A DNA stretch of 64,000 bases from contig NZ_CP110389.1 in NCBI RefSeq assembly GCF_026015985.1, positions 4,124,001 to 4,188,000 of the forward strand, written 5' to 3'. The position numbers and the translations under genes are program-made. Below the pieces are notes generated by a model that did not search any database, was not told the origin of the DNA, and saw only the letters and a program-made list of their open reading frames with translations. Shown piece by piece: positions 10,109 through 19,267 of this stretch (positions are counted from its first letter, which is position 1; every line of letters begins with the position of its first letter). The stretch comes from Rhodopseudomonas sp. P2A-2r. GTDB taxonomy: Bacteria > Pseudomonadota > Alphaproteobacteria > Rhizobiales > Xanthobacteraceae.

Positions 10109-10492
10109 TTACTTTGCAGGCTCGAACATGCATTGCATGGTCGGCTTGGCGATCTGCGTGAAAGTCGTGCTGATCTGCGCCTGCTTGGACGGCGGAACCC
10201 AGTCGTGCTCGATGGTCGGCACGCCACGCTCACTGATGCCGCGCAATAGCGCCTCGCGAAGATCGGGATCTTCGACCGGGGCCAGGGCGTAATCGTAGAG
10301 ACAGACGCAGACAGACTCCGGATGCGCCCAGCGGCTGACCATGTGGGGCGCGCACAGGCGCACGAACTCGCCGCGCTGGTCGGGCAGCTTCTTCCACGAC
10401 CATATCTGCGCATGCACCGGTGACCCGAGCGCAAAACTGGCAAGGCTGGCGGCCAGAACGAATGCGGCCAAGGAACGAGGTCGGATCATCAT
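10109..10492 (-). CDS. Exported hypothetical protein with three conserved-looking cysteines
   Basis: 127 residues with a clear signal peptide (basic start RPR, hydrophobic LAAFVLAASLASFAL, cleavage after VHA near residue 28). The mature part is helical and contains RLCAPHMVSRW, ESVCVCLYDYAL and a late TMQCMFEPAK, giving Cys residues that could pair in the periplasm. The C-V-C pair is notable. I do not recognise a named family. ATG at 10492, with a second ATG immediately following at 10489. It is convergent with the DUF6719-like gene and followed on the same strand by nothing until 10 kb. Confidence 0.6.
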   Translation of the reverse strand: MMIRPRSLAAFVLAASLASFALGSPVHAQIWSWKKLPDQRGEFVRLCAPHMVSRWAHPESVCVCLYDYALAPVEDPDLREALLRGISERGVPTIEHDWVPPSKQAQISTTFTQIAKPTMQCMFEPAK

Positions 10493-10526
10493 GTCTGCTT
10501 TGCTGACCGGCTAATGTTGCTGACGT

Positions 10527-10685
10527 CTAGCGGGCAGCGACGATCATGGCCGGCGGCACGGGGTTCGACACTGATGCATGGTAGGAAAACGCGCCGATGC
10601 CCGGCAGGCCGTTGTCCACCGAGCCCGCCATAGATGGGCCGGTGAGAACGGATGCAAAAGCCAGGATGAAACTGAGGGTGCGCAT
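10527..10685 (-). CDS. Very small exported peptide (52 aa)
   Basis: 52 residues starting at the ATG at 10685, with a good AGGAG Shine-Dalgarno about 9 bases upstream. The N-terminal half is a signal peptide (RTLSFILAFASVLTG, cleavage near SMAG), leaving a mature peptide of about 30 residues rich in Gly, Ser, Pro and Val: VDNGLPGIGAFSYHASVSNP and a short tail. No cysteines. I recall comparable unnamed exported peptides in Bradyrhizobium. It lies 34 bases upstream of the exported protein at 10492 on the same strand, so the two may form one transcript. Confidence 0.62.
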   Translation of the reverse strand: MRTLSFILAFASVLTGPSMAGSVDNGLPGIGAFSYHASVSNPVPPAMIVAAR

Positions 10686-11434
10686 TTGATGATCTCCTGT
10701 GAGCAGCGCTGTCTGCTGCGTCGTTGAGAGACCAATAGCCGTCCCCTGTTTCGGGACGTCGGCGCCGCCACTCAAAATGGTTTCGTGGCCGGCAAGATTT
10801 GTTTCATTGCCTCACTGTCAATGAAACACGACACAAGAACATAAATCATTTCAATGGATTACTGCGTTGAGCCCAATCCGGTCGGCGCCCAAGAGCGCCG
10901 TGCAAAAATGAACATCCATGGTGGTTTTTTGAGAGTCTAATGGTTCCCAAGGCAGTTGACGGTCAACTGCGCCGGGTGCCCGCAATTCATGCTCACCATC
11001 GAGTCTGAAAGATGCCGATCCCGAGGGGATACCGTCGCTGCAGTCTTCCGATGAGGACCCGAGGCGAGGCACAGGCAAGTTCAGGAGCGTCGCGACTGAC
11101 TGCGGAAAGTATCGTGCGCAGAAAGCGGCAATGACGGACGGGTTCAATCTCGGCGGTTGTCTTGCCTTCAATGACTGACGGATCGCACAGCGCGAAAAGA
11201 ATCCGAGTTGTCTTACGCCGTTAACAAAATTGAACGACAAGCTCGGTAAATCGACAAAGCAAGTGCGTGTGCAACCTTCAGGTCGACAGCGCGTTTGTTT
11301 TTACATCCAAGAGAAGGACTGCAGCGGTGGGAACCGATATTCTCCGTGGGGACGACTCGATTGCGGCCGGCGTGAATCGGCCCCTGCGGCCTGTCGTTCA
11401 AAGCCTGCGCCCCGCAGCAAAATGCCAAGGCGCG
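10686..11434. other. Gene-poor stretch, no supported gene
   Basis: About 750 bases without a convincing gene. The minus-strand frame 10851-11240 (129 codons) is open but has mixed third-position composition and no recognisable motif, so I do not call it. The part nearest 10686 will hold the promoter and leader of the small exported peptide. Base composition looks less G/C-rich than the neighbours (for example TTTGTTTCATTG and ATAAATCATTTC around 10800-10850). Confidence 0.5.
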
Positions 11435-11581
11435 ATGTCCCAGCAGGGCAGCGGCGCGCATGGCAACGAGTCCTATCCGCAGAAGCTGGTGCAACTGGTC
11501 GGCTACCGCGATCCCGAGATGCAGTTGGAGGCCTGGGGACGGCTGAAATTGAAACGCGCCGGGGGCGACGGTCTCAAGTAG
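11435..11581 (+). CDS. Possible small protein (48 aa), unknown
   Basis: A 48-codon frame starting with ATG and ending TAG. Third positions are almost all G or C, unlike the surrounding non-coding DNA, which argues for coding. It reads SQQGSGAHGNESYPQKLVQL, then a Trp-containing amphipathic part ending LKLKRAGGDGLK. AAGG lies only 4 bases before the ATG. Open frame continues upstream to 11267 with weaker bias, so it could be the tail of a decayed longer gene. No family recognised. It converges with the creA-like gene. Confidence 0.3.
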   Translation: MSQQGSGAHGNESYPQKLVQLVGYRDPEMQLEAWGRLKLKRAGGDGLK

Positions 11582-11591
11582 GCGCGCCAAT

Positions 11592-12134
11592 CTACTGGAT
11601 GAAGTCGCCACACTTCTCGATGGCGCTGTCAGCCTGCCCCCACGGCATGATCGGAACCGACGAGGTCGAATTTTTCGGCGACCCTTCGATGATGCGGTCC
11701 GAGTACACCATATAGACCAGCACATTCCGCTTGGCGTCGCAGCCGCGAACGATTTGCATCTTCTTGAAGAACATCGAACGGCGCCGGCGGAACATGTCGT
11801 CGCCCTGCTCCACCTTGGCCTTGAACTTGATCGGGCCAATCTGCCGGCAGGCCAGTGAGATGTCCGAGACCTCCTCGGCCAGACCCAGCCAGCCCTTGAA
11901 CCCGCCGCGCTCCGGCACCGTGAAGTGGCAGGCAACCCCCTCAACCTCGGGATCGTCGACACCGTAGGTGGCCAGCTTGTCGTTTGGGCTCAGCCATTTG
12001 AACACGGTGGAACGGCGGAAAATAAGATCCGGCTCGTCCGCAGCCTGGGCCGGAGCGGCGGCGAACGCAGCGAAGACGAGAAGCGCGCGCGCTATGCGTT
12101 GCAGGGAACTGGCGCCGGGGCGATCGGATGTCAT
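11592..12134 (-). CDS. creA: CreA family exported protein
   Basis: 180 residues with a signal peptide (basic start, LLVFAAFAAAPAQA cleavage near residue 31). The mature part matches the CreA family: TVFKWLSPNDKLATYGVDDP, VACHFTVPERGGFKGWLGLA, then SLACRQIGPI and a late DSAIEKCGDF. Cysteines at the family positions could form disulfides. CreA is a widely conserved periplasmic protein of unknown function, named for its position beside creBCD in E. coli, which is not the case here. ATG at 12134 with GGAGAA just upstream. Assignment to the family is secure, function is not. Confidence 0.88.
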   Translation of the reverse strand: MTSDRPGASSLQRIARALLVFAAFAAAPAQAADEPDLIFRRSTVFKWLSPNDKLATYGVDDPEVEGVACHFTVPERGGFKGWLGLAEEVSDISLACRQIGPIKFKAKVEQGDDMFRRRRSMFFKKMQIVRGCDAKRNVLVYMVYSDRIIEGSPKNSTSSVPIMPWGQADSAIEKCGDFIQ

Positions 12135-12382
12135 GAAATTCTCCGTGAACGGTCCAGATTAGATAGGGAATTAATGGCTGCTCCGAAAGCGGCGGCGGTT
12201 GGCGTTAATCCAATGTGAGGCTTTTTGCTACGCTGATGGCCAAATCGCCGGAGCCCAAATGGCTCAGCTGGTGAACCCGTTTCGCGTCTGCGAGACTAAA
12301 CTATTAGACGAGATTCGAGGAATTTGGCGTGGACGCATTTCAGGTGGCTTTGGGCGCAGCGCGGCAATCCCAGCCGGCAAGC

Positions 12383-14014
12383 ATGACTTTCAAGCATCCG
12401 TCGCTCCGAATTGTTTTTTTGGCCTTGGCCGGATTGTTCGCCGCCGCTCCGGCAGACGCGGCAATTTTCTGGTCGGACGACAACCCAACGGCGACGGTAC
12501 AACCGGCGCCGCCGCCGCAGCAGCAGCAGCCGAAACGCCCGAAGCCGGCGCGCCGCATCGGTGCCAAGCCGGCGATTCAGACAAGAGAAGCCGCCAAACC
12601 GGTCGGCCCGCTGGTGATCGCCATTTCGATCGACCGGCAGACGCTGAAGATCTACGACGCCAACGGCCTGTATGCCGAAAGTCCGGTTTCGACCGGCATG
12701 CGCGGACATTCGACGCCGATGGGCGTGTTCAGCGTGATCCAGAAGAACAAGTATCACCGCTCGAACATCTACAGCGGCGCGCCGATGCCATACATGCAGC
12801 GCATCACCTGGTCCGGCGTGGCGATGCATGCCGGTGTGCTGCCCGGTTATCCGGCATCCCATGGCTGCATCCGCATGCCGATGGCCTTCGCCGTCAAACT
12901 GTGGGGCTGGACGCGCATGGGCGCCCGCGTCGTGATTGCGCCGGGCGAAGTGTCGCCGACTGAATTCTCCCACCCCTTGCTGACAACGCAGAAGCGCGCG
13001 CCGACGCCGGTAGCGTCAGCCGCGCCGCCGCTGGAAAAATCCCCGGCCGCAACACCCGTTAGTGCCCCGGGCGGCAAGCCAGACATGTCGTCGGCGAATC
13101 TCGGGTTGAAGCCGTCGACTGACGGGATCCAGGCCAAGGCAACCGTTGAGGCCGCGGGTGCTGCGAGGCGCGATCAAACCCAGACCGCTGATGCCAGCGG
13201 TGCGATACCTCAGGCAGCCGGCGTGGCTACCCTTTCCGATGTGTCGCAAGCGGCCGGCCGGGCGGAAAATACCCGTATCGGGCCAGCCAAGGCATTTTCC
13301 GCAGCCGAATTCGATGACAAGGCAGCGGAGTTCCGTAACGCAACCGAAAAACTGCTCGACGGCGGAGCAACCCCGACTGCCAGCAACGAGACTGTCGCAG
13401 TCGCCCCGAAGATTCCGGCTCCCTCCAATACCGAGGCGACAGACCACAAGCCATCGGCCACGGCGAATGCCGTTGTCGTCGTGCCGGAGCCCGGCAAGGA
13501 CCAGACCAGCCACCTCGACGACCAGACAGCGGGGATCAAACCCGATCCGGCCATTGCAACTGCCCCCAAACGTAACGGTCAGATCGCCGTGCTGGTCAGC
13601 AACAAGGACGGCAAGCTTTATGTTCGGCAGAATTTCGCACCGCTGTTCGATGTGCCCGTGACCATCGCCCCCAGCGATCGTCCGCTCGGCACCCACGTCT
13701 TTTCCGCGCGGGCCGACAAGGATGACGCCAAGACGTTTCACTGGTCGGTGCTTTCCATGCCGGTGGCCGCCCGTGCCACCGACGACGGCAGCGCAACGCA
13801 GCGGCGGAAAAACACCGGCGCCATCGACATGAAACCGGCGCCCAAGGCGAACTCGGCCTCGGAAGCGCTGGACCGCATTTCGATCCCCGACGACACGATG
13901 GCGCGGATTACCGAGGCACTGGCGACGGGCGGCTCCCTCATCGTCTCTGATCTGGGCATTGCCGCAGGCGGCGAAACCGGCCAGGGCACCGACTTCATTG
14001 TGCCGCTGCGCTAG
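12383..14014 (+). CDS. L,D-transpeptidase (YkuD) with long tail and degenerate second YkuD-like segment
   Basis: A 543-residue exported protein. Residues 1-27 are a signal peptide ending ADA. After a Pro/Gln linker, the YkuD domain covers about 76-185: ISIDRQTLKIYDANG, GMRGHSTPMGVFSV, MHAGVLPGYPASHGCIRMP with catalytic Cys162 in S-H-G-C. The family makes 3-3 peptidoglycan crosslinks or links proteins to peptidoglycan in the periplasm. A low-complexity region of about 200 residues follows. Residues about 398-460 (QIAVLVSNKDGKLYVRQNF, then PSDRPLGTHVFSA) repeat the first strands of the YkuD fold but have no SHGC motif, so this copy cannot be catalytic. ATG at 12383 is chosen because it begins the signal peptide. 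Confidence 0.9.
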   Translation: MTFKHPSLRIVFLALAGLFAAAPADAAIFWSDDNPTATVQPAPPPQQQQPKRPKPARRIGAKPAIQTREAAKPVGPLVIAISIDRQTLKIYDANGLYAESPVSTGMRGHSTPMGVFSVIQKNKYHRSNIYSGAPMPYMQRITWSGVAMHAGVLPGYPASHGCIRMPMAFAVKLWGWTRMGARVVIAPGEVSPTEFSHPLLTTQKRAPTPVASAAPPLEKSPAATPVSAPGGKPDMSSANLGLKPSTDGIQAKATVEAAGAARRDQTQTADASGAIPQAAGVATLSDVSQAAGRAENTRIGPAKAFSAAEFDDKAAEFRNATEKLLDGGATPTASNETVAVAPKIPAPSNTEATDHKPSATANAVVVVPEPGKDQTSHLDDQTAGIKPDPAIATAPKRNGQIAVLVSNKDGKLYVRQNFAPLFDVPVTIAPSDRPLGTHVFSARADKDDAKTFHWSVLSMPVAARATDDGSATQRRKNTGAIDMKPAPKANSASEALDRISIPDDTMARITEALATGGSLIVSDLGIAAGGETGQGTDFIVPLR

Positions 14015-14111
14015 ACCGCATTCATTGGCACCGTAACGACGTCTTGAGCGCGGTTGTTGCGGGATCCGGCTATCCTGCGTCTTGGACCTTCCGGTTCGGG
14101 ACTTGCAGATA

Positions 14112-14684
14112 ATGGACCGAAGAAATTTTCTGACCGCCTTGCTGGCAGCCGGCGCCGCTCAGGGCATCGGCTGTCGCGCGCATGCGCAGGGCGAGATGAG
14201 TCGGGTCACGGCCTATGGCTTCTCCTTTCCGGCCCTTGCCGGCGGCGGGATCAGGCTGGCTGACTTCGCCCAGCGGCCGATCATGGTGGTCAATACCGCC
14301 TCGCTCTGCGGTTACACGCCGCAATATGCCGGGCTGCAGGAGCTGTGGACCGAATTCCGCGATCGCGGCTTGACGGTTATCGGCGTGCCCAGCAACGATT
14401 TCGGCAGCCAGGAGCCCGGGGGTGTCGCCGAGATTGCCAATACCGCACAGGTTCACTACGGCGTCAGTTTTCCGATGGCTGCCAAGGCCGTCGTGAAAGG
14501 CGCGAATGCGCATCCGTTCTATAAGTGGGCGGCTGCTGCGCGTCCCCGCGACGTACCGCGCTGGAATTTTCACAAGTATCTGGTCGGCCGCGACGGCTAT
14601 CTGGCGGATGCTTTCCTCGAGTCGATCGAGCCGACCGACACGCGGATCAAGACCGCCATCGCCCGCAATCTCTCCGAGAGCTAG
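14112..14684 (+). CDS. Glutathione peroxidase family protein, exported (Tat-type signal)
   Basis: 190 residues. The N terminus has a twin-arginine start, MDRRNFLTALLAAGAAQ, suggesting Tat export. The thioredoxin-fold core shows the GPx motifs: NTASLCGYTPQYAGLQ with peroxidatic Cys66 (Cys in place of Sec), VPSNDFGSQEPG with the catalytic Gln, and WNFHKYLV with the Trp/Asn pair. Such enzymes reduce peroxides using thioredoxin or glutathione. An exported form would act on periplasmic or membrane peroxides; the reductant there is unknown. It sits 97 bases after the L,D-transpeptidase and before a polysaccharide deacetylase, all on the plus strand and all exported. Confidence 0.88.
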   Translation: MDRRNFLTALLAAGAAQGIGCRAHAQGEMSRVTAYGFSFPALAGGGIRLADFAQRPIMVVNTASLCGYTPQYAGLQELWTEFRDRGLTVIGVPSNDFGSQEPGGVAEIANTAQVHYGVSFPMAAKAVVKGANAHPFYKWAAAARPRDVPRWNFHKYLVGRDGYLADAFLESIEPTDTRIKTAIARNLSES

Positions 14685-14827
14685 CTTCGGCCCCATCTCG
14701 GCGGCTGGGGATAAAATCGCGACCGTGGCAGCGCAGCTGTAAATTGCGCTATGCTTGGACAACGGACCACATCGTTCATCGTACCGGACCGCGGTCCGGG
14801 ACAGAACCGACGTTCAAGAGGCCACCG

Positions 14828-15763
14828 ATGCGCATTGCTGCAGGTTTGATCTTCGCGGGCACCCTATCCGTGTTCGCAGCAAGCGCATGGGCGCAAACCC
14901 CGCCCAAGGCCGCCGGCGCGCCCGCCCCGGCAGCCGCTCCCGCAACGCCGGCACCCGTGCCGGCTGCGGCGAAGACGGCCTGTGCCAATCCCGACGCGCT
15001 CGGCGTGGGCCGGGTGGTGGAAATCGACACCACCGGCGGCCCGGGCTTCGGCTTCGAACATTTCAAGCAGCTCGACTTCCTCCGCGACAAGGAGGTTGTG
15101 CTGACCTTCGACGACGGCCCGTGGCAGAGCACGACGCCGACGGTCCTGAAGGCCCTGGCCGACGAATGCACCAAGGGCGTGTTCTTCCCGATCGGCAAGC
15201 ACGCCACCTACTATCCGGATGTGCTGAAGGCAGTCGCCGCAGCCGGCCACACGGTGGGATCGCACACTTGGTCGCACGCCAATCTGAACGGCAAGAAGCT
15301 GACCGAACAGCAGCAGAAGGACGAGATCGAGAAGGGTCTCAGTGCGGTGAAGTGGGCGCTCGGCGCGTCGCCTGCCCCGTTCTTCCGTTTCCCGGCGCTG
15401 CAGCACCCGCCCGCCATGGTGACCTATCTTGGCACCCGTAACATCGCGATCTTCTCCTGCGACATCGACTCGTTCGATTTCAAGACCCGCAAGTCGGACC
15501 AGGTGATTTCCAATGTGATGACCAAGCTCGACAAGATGGGCAAGGGCATCATCCTGATGCACGATTTCCAGAAGCACACCGCCGAGGCACTACCCACCCT
15601 GCTCCGCAAGCTCAAGGCCGGCGGCTACAAGGTCGTGTTGATGAAGGCCAAGGCGCCCGCGCAGTCGATTGCGTCGTATGACGAGAGCATCGTCAAGGAC
15701 GTCAAGCTGCCGACCGTCAGCACGCTGCCGCTCAACAGCGTCGTGAAAACGATCTCGGAATAG
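14828..15763 (+). CDS. Exported polysaccharide deacetylase (NodB homology domain, CE4)
   Basis: 311 residues with a signal peptide (AAGLIFAGTLSVFAASAWA) followed by an Ala/Pro-rich linker. The NodB/CE4 domain contains LTFDDGPW (catalytic base and metal Asp), VGSHTWSH (the two metal His), FFRFPAL (motif 3) and LMHDFQKHT (motif 5, catalytic His). These metal-dependent enzymes remove N-acetyl groups from peptidoglycan or other amino-sugar polymers. The position beside an L,D-transpeptidase suggests a cell-wall substrate, but this is inference. ATG at 14828; no strong Shine-Dalgarno (CAAGAGG about 9 bases upstream). The next gene follows 18 bases downstream. Confidence 0.9.
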   Translation: MRIAAGLIFAGTLSVFAASAWAQTPPKAAGAPAPAAAPATPAPVPAAAKTACANPDALGVGRVVEIDTTGGPGFGFEHFKQLDFLRDKEVVLTFDDGPWQSTTPTVLKALADECTKGVFFPIGKHATYYPDVLKAVAAAGHTVGSHTWSHANLNGKKLTEQQQKDEIEKGLSAVKWALGASPAPFFRFPALQHPPAMVTYLGTRNIAIFSCDIDSFDFKTRKSDQVISNVMTKLDKMGKGIILMHDFQKHTAEALPTLLRKLKAGGYKVVLMKAKAPAQSIASYDESIVKDVKLPTVSTLPLNSVVKTISE

Positions 15764-15781
15764 CGGCGCCCGGCCCAGTTG

Positions 15782-16339
15782 ATGCCCGCACTTCGTTTCA
15801 ACGGCTACGTCATCGTGTCCGCGGAGGGCATGCTGGCTGACGCCCATGGCGTGATGCCCGAGGCGCTGAAGTTTCCGGGCGACCTCCGCTTCTTCACAAC
15901 GGCGCTCGATCAATCCGACCTGATCGTGCACGGCCGATACTCTTTCGAAGACCAGCCCAATTCGCCCAGGCGAAGGCGGATCGTTCTCAATCGCAGCGTG
16001 GCGGGCGTCGCAGCCGATCCGTCGAACGACAAGGCAACCTTGTGGAATCCGGCCGGCGCGTCGTTCGAGGAAGCCCGCGACCACACAGGCATCCGTGCCG
16101 GCACCATCGCGGTCATCGGCGGCCCCGTGGTGTTCGAGATGTTCTTTGATCGCTTCGACGTTTTCTGGCTGTCACAGGCGCCGCATGTGCAGCTGCCCGG
16201 CGGCAAACCTTGCTTTCCCGGCGTGCCCGAACGCACGCCGCAGGCCATCCTCGCAAGCCACGGCATGAAGGCGGGAGATATCCAAACACTCGACGTGGAG
16301 CACGACGTCACCGTGACAGCGTGGCGCCGGACCACGTAG
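15782..16339 (+). CDS. Dihydrofolate reductase-like (RibD C-terminal fold) protein
   Basis: 185 residues with the fold shared by DHFR and the RibD reductase domain. It opens LRFNGYVIVSAEGMLADAHG, has the LIVHGRYSFE strand-loop typical of the family (normally G-R-x-T/S-x-E), and GTIAVIGGPVVFEMFFDRFD, the GG-x-x-(L/V)-F dinucleotide-binding turn. It probably binds NAD(P)H and reduces an unknown substrate; it is too divergent to be called folA or ribD. It starts at the ATG at 15782, 18 bases after the deacetylase, so co-transcription is likely. It converges with the DoxX gene. Confidence 0.72.
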   Translation: MPALRFNGYVIVSAEGMLADAHGVMPEALKFPGDLRFFTTALDQSDLIVHGRYSFEDQPNSPRRRRIVLNRSVAGVAADPSNDKATLWNPAGASFEEARDHTGIRAGTIAVIGGPVVFEMFFDRFDVFWLSQAPHVQLPGGKPCFPGVPERTPQAILASHGMKAGDIQTLDVEHDVTVTAWRRTT

Positions 16340-16352
16340 AGCCAGCGCGACG

Positions 16353-16802
16353 CTAGCCTTCGGTGTAGACGCCGTCGCCCCGAGGCCCGCGCCCGATGCC
16401 GGCGATGATGAACAGCCCGCCGATCAGCGACAGGTTCTTCAGCGCGTGGATCATGTTGTTCTTGGCATCCGGACCGGTCTGGTTCCAGAAATCGTGAAAG
16501 TAGAACGTCGCGACCATCACGAACAACACCAGCAGCAATGCAAAGAAGCGCGCGCCAATGTTCAGCGCGATCAGCAATCCGCCGAGCAGCTCAACGGCGC
16601 CGGCGGCAATCGCCAGCATCTGCTTCATTTGCATTCCGGTCAGCGTCTGCAGCTGCTCCGTATAGGGAGTCAGCATTTCCGGAAACACGATCTTGCCGCC
16701 GATCGCGTCAGCGGTCACGGCGAGATCGAACAGCTTGGACGCGCCGGAGGCAATGAACAGAACGGCGAACAGAACGCGTCCGAAAGTAATAAACGCTGGC
16801 AT
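16353..16802 (-). CDS. DoxX family membrane protein
   Basis: 149 residues with four hydrophobic helices: FGRVLFAVLFIASGASKLFD near the N terminus (DoxX signature, small residues and S-K-L), LAIAAGAVELLGGLLIALN, RFFALLLVLFVMVATFYFHD and NLSLIGGLFIIAGIG. DoxX-family proteins are small inner-membrane proteins linked to oxidoreductase or respiratory functions; the role of this one is not known. The ATG at 16802 is preceded by GAGGG at a good distance, better than the GTG at 16814. It is convergent with the DHFR-like gene and upstream-adjacent to maeB on the opposite end. Confidence 0.82.
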   Translation of the reverse strand: MPAFITFGRVLFAVLFIASGASKLFDLAVTADAIGGKIVFPEMLTPYTEQLQTLTGMQMKQMLAIAAGAVELLGGLLIALNIGARFFALLLVLFVMVATFYFHDFWNQTGPDAKNNMIHALKNLSLIGGLFIIAGIGRGPRGDGVYTEG

Positions 16803-16907
16803 GGTCGCCCTCACTCGTGCGCAATGGATACGGATCGCATGGTCGGGCGATTATGAGCATTCCCCGCCGGTTTTCAAACGATCATGTCCTTGCGCTTCTG
16901 ACCACGT

Positions 16908-19214
16908 TCACCCGAACAGGGTCGGCTGCGGACGGCTGGCACGCTCCTGCGCTTCAACGGCGGCGACAGCCGTCATGTTGAGGATACCGCGCGCGGTGAC
17001 CGACGGCGTCAGGATATGCGCGGGCCGCGCCGGTCCCACCAGAATCGGACCAACCGGCAGCGCGTCCGCCAGCACCTTGATCATCTGGTAGGCGACATTG
17101 GCGGTGTCCAGGTTCGGCATGATCAGGACGTTGGCGACGCCCTCGAGCTTGGAGTGCGGCAGGATCAGCTTTCGCGCAGCTTCCGACAGCGCGGTGTCGC
17201 CCTGCATTTCGCCATCAGCCTCGATCTCGGGATGCTTCTGCGCCAGGATCTTGCTGGCGAGGCGCATCTTTCGCGAGGATTCGGTGTCGTAGCTGCCGAA
17301 ATCCGAATGCGAGACGAAGGCGATCTTCGGCTTGATGTTGAAGCGCTGCACGTGGATCGCAGCCAGCGCCGCGACTTCAGCGAGTTCTTCCGCGCTCGGA
17401 TTGGGCCGCACCTGGGTGTCGGCAATGAAATAGGCGCCCTTGCTGGTGATCATCAGCGCCAGCGCCGCGAAATCGCTGACCCCCGGCAGGAAGCCGATGA
17501 TCTCGCGCACGTGGCGCAGATGGCTCATGTAGCGGCCTTCGACGCCGCAGATCATGGCATCGGCCTCGCCGCGCATCACCGACAGCGCCGCGATCACCGT
17601 CGCGTTGGTGCGCACCACCGTGCGCGCCGCATCGGGCGTCACGCCGTGGCGTCCGGCGATGTCGATGTAGGACTGCACGTAGGAGCGATAGCGCGGATCG
17701 TCCTCGGGATTGATGAGGTCGAAATCCTTGCCGGCGCGGATCGCAAGGCCGAAGCGCTTGATGCGGGCTTCCACGACCGAGGGACGGCCGACCAGGATCG
17801 GCCGCGCCAGCTTCTCCTCCAGCACGACCTGGGTCGCGCGCAGCACGCGTTCGTCTTCGCCTTCGGCATAGATCACGCGCACAGGCTGCGTCTTCGCCTT
17901 AGCGAACACCGGCTTCATCACCAAGCCCGAACGGAATGCAAAACGCTCGAGGCCGGCGAGATAGTCGTCGAAATTCGCGATCGGGCGGGTCGCCACGCCA
18001 GAGTCCATCGCCGCCTTCGCCACCGCCGGCGCAATGCGCAGGATCAGGCGCGGATCGAACGGGCTCGGGATCAGCGAGCCCGGACCAAAACCCTGTGTCT
18101 CGTTATCGAAGCCCTGGGCAACCGCGTCCGACGGCGGGTCGCGCGCCAGCTGCGCGATCGCGTCCACCGCCGCGATCTTCATGGCCTCGTTGATCGCGGT
18201 CGCCCCGACGTCGAGGGCGCCACGGAAGATGAAGGGGAAACACAGGACGTTGTTGACCTGGTTCGGGAAGTCCGAACGGCCGGTGCAGATCATGGCATCC
18301 GGCCGCGCCTTGCGCGCCTCGTCCGGCATGATCTCGGGATTGGGATTGGCCAGCGCCATCACCAGCGGCTTGTCCGCCATAGCCTTGACCATTTCCGGCT
18401 TCAGCACGTTCGGCGCGGACACGCCGAGGAAGATGTCGGCGCCCGGGATCACGTCGCCCAGCGTCCGCGCATCGGTCTTCTGCGCGTAGACCGCCTTCCA
18501 GCGATCCATCAGCGTGTTGCGGCCCTCATGCACGACGCCGTCGATGTCGCAGACCCAGATGTTCTTGAGCTGTGCACCGAGATGCACCAGCAGGTTGAGG
18601 CAGGCGATCGCCGCGGCACCCGCGCCGGAGCAGACGATCTTGCAGTCCTTGAGGTTCTTGCCGTTGAGCAGCAAGGCATTGGTGATCGCGGCGCTGACGA
18701 TGATGGCGGTGCCATGCTGGTCGTCGTGAAACACCGGAATCTTCATGCGCTCCTTGAGCTGCGCCTCGATCTCAAAGCACTCCGGCCCCTTGATATCCTC
18801 GAGATTGATGCCACCGAAGGTCGGCTCCAGCGCCGCGACGGTCTCGACCACGCGCTCGATGGTGTCGGCGGCGATCTCGATGTCGAACACGTCGATGCCG
18901 GCGAACTTCTTGAACAGGACCGCCTTGCCTTCCATCACCGGCTTGGAAGCCAGCGGACCGATATTGCCGAGACCGAGGACGGCGGTGCCGTTCGACACGA
19001 CGGCGACGAGATTGGCGCGCGAGGTCAGCGTGGCCGCTTCATTGGGATCGGCAGCAATCGCCAGACACGGAGCTGCCACGCCCGGCGAATAGGCCAGCGC
19101 CAGATCGCGCTGGTTGGCAAGCGGCTTGGTCGCCTGGATTTCAAGTTTGCCGGGACGCGGCAGGCGATGATAGGCCAGCGCCGCCTTTGCGAGATCTTCA
19201 GAAGAGGATGACAT
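16908..19214 (-). CDS. maeB: NADP-dependent malic enzyme with C-terminal phosphotransacetylase-like domain
   Basis: 768 residues, the standard size of the multimodular MaeB/Tme type. The first ~430 residues are the malic-enzyme part: [47 protein letters not shown] and the NAD(P)-binding [13 protein letters not shown]. The C-terminal ~320 residues are a phosphotransacetylase-like domain ([34 protein letters not shown]), which in this enzyme class is regulatory rather than catalytic. It converts malate to pyruvate and CO2, making NADPH and feeding gluconeogenic or acetyl-CoA pools when growing on C4 acids. Lone gene between DoxX and aspS, both on the same strand. Confidence 0.95.
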   Translation of the reverse strand: MSSSSEDLAKAALAYHRLPRPGKLEIQATKPLANQRDLALAYSPGVAAPCLAIAADPNEAATLTSRANLVAVVSNGTAVLGLGNIGPLASKPVMEGKAVLFKKFAGIDVFDIEIAADTIERVVETVAALEPTFGGINLEDIKGPECFEIEAQLKERMKIPVFHDDQHGTAIIVSAAITNALLLNGKNLKDCKIVCSGAGAAAIACLNLLVHLGAQLKNIWVCDIDGVVHEGRNTLMDRWKAVYAQKTDARTLGDVIPGADIFLGVSAPNVLKPEMVKAMADKPLVMALANPNPEIMPDEARKARPDAMICTGRSDFPNQVNNVLCFPFIFRGALDVGATAINEAMKIAAVDAIAQLARDPPSDAVAQGFDNETQGFGPGSLIPSPFDPRLILRIAPAVAKAAMDSGVATRPIANFDDYLAGLERFAFRSGLVMKPVFAKAKTQPVRVIYAEGEDERVLRATQVVLEEKLARPILVGRPSVVEARIKRFGLAIRAGKDFDLINPEDDPRYRSYVQSYIDIAGRHGVTPDAARTVVRTNATVIAALSVMRGEADAMICGVEGRYMSHLRHVREIIGFLPGVSDFAALALMITSKGAYFIADTQVRPNPSAEELAEVAALAAIHVQRFNIKPKIAFVSHSDFGSYDTESSRKMRLASKILAQKHPEIEADGEMQGDTALSEAARKLILPHSKLEGVANVLIMPNLDTANVAYQMIKVLADALPVGPILVGPARPAHILTPSVTARGILNMTAVAAVEAQERASRPQPTLFG

Positions 19215-19267
19215 GAACGCTCCCGCGCAATCGAACTCGAATGTGTAGTTAAGGCCTACGGATCAGC

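Noticed and set aside
10851..11240. Minus-strand 129-codon frame in the gene-poor region
   Set aside because: Mixed third-position composition, no Shine-Dalgarno of note, no motif.
17016..19211. Long plus-strand open frame (731 codons) opposite maeB
   Set aside because: Shadow of malic-enzyme codon bias; the product is rich in His, Arg and Asp without any domain.
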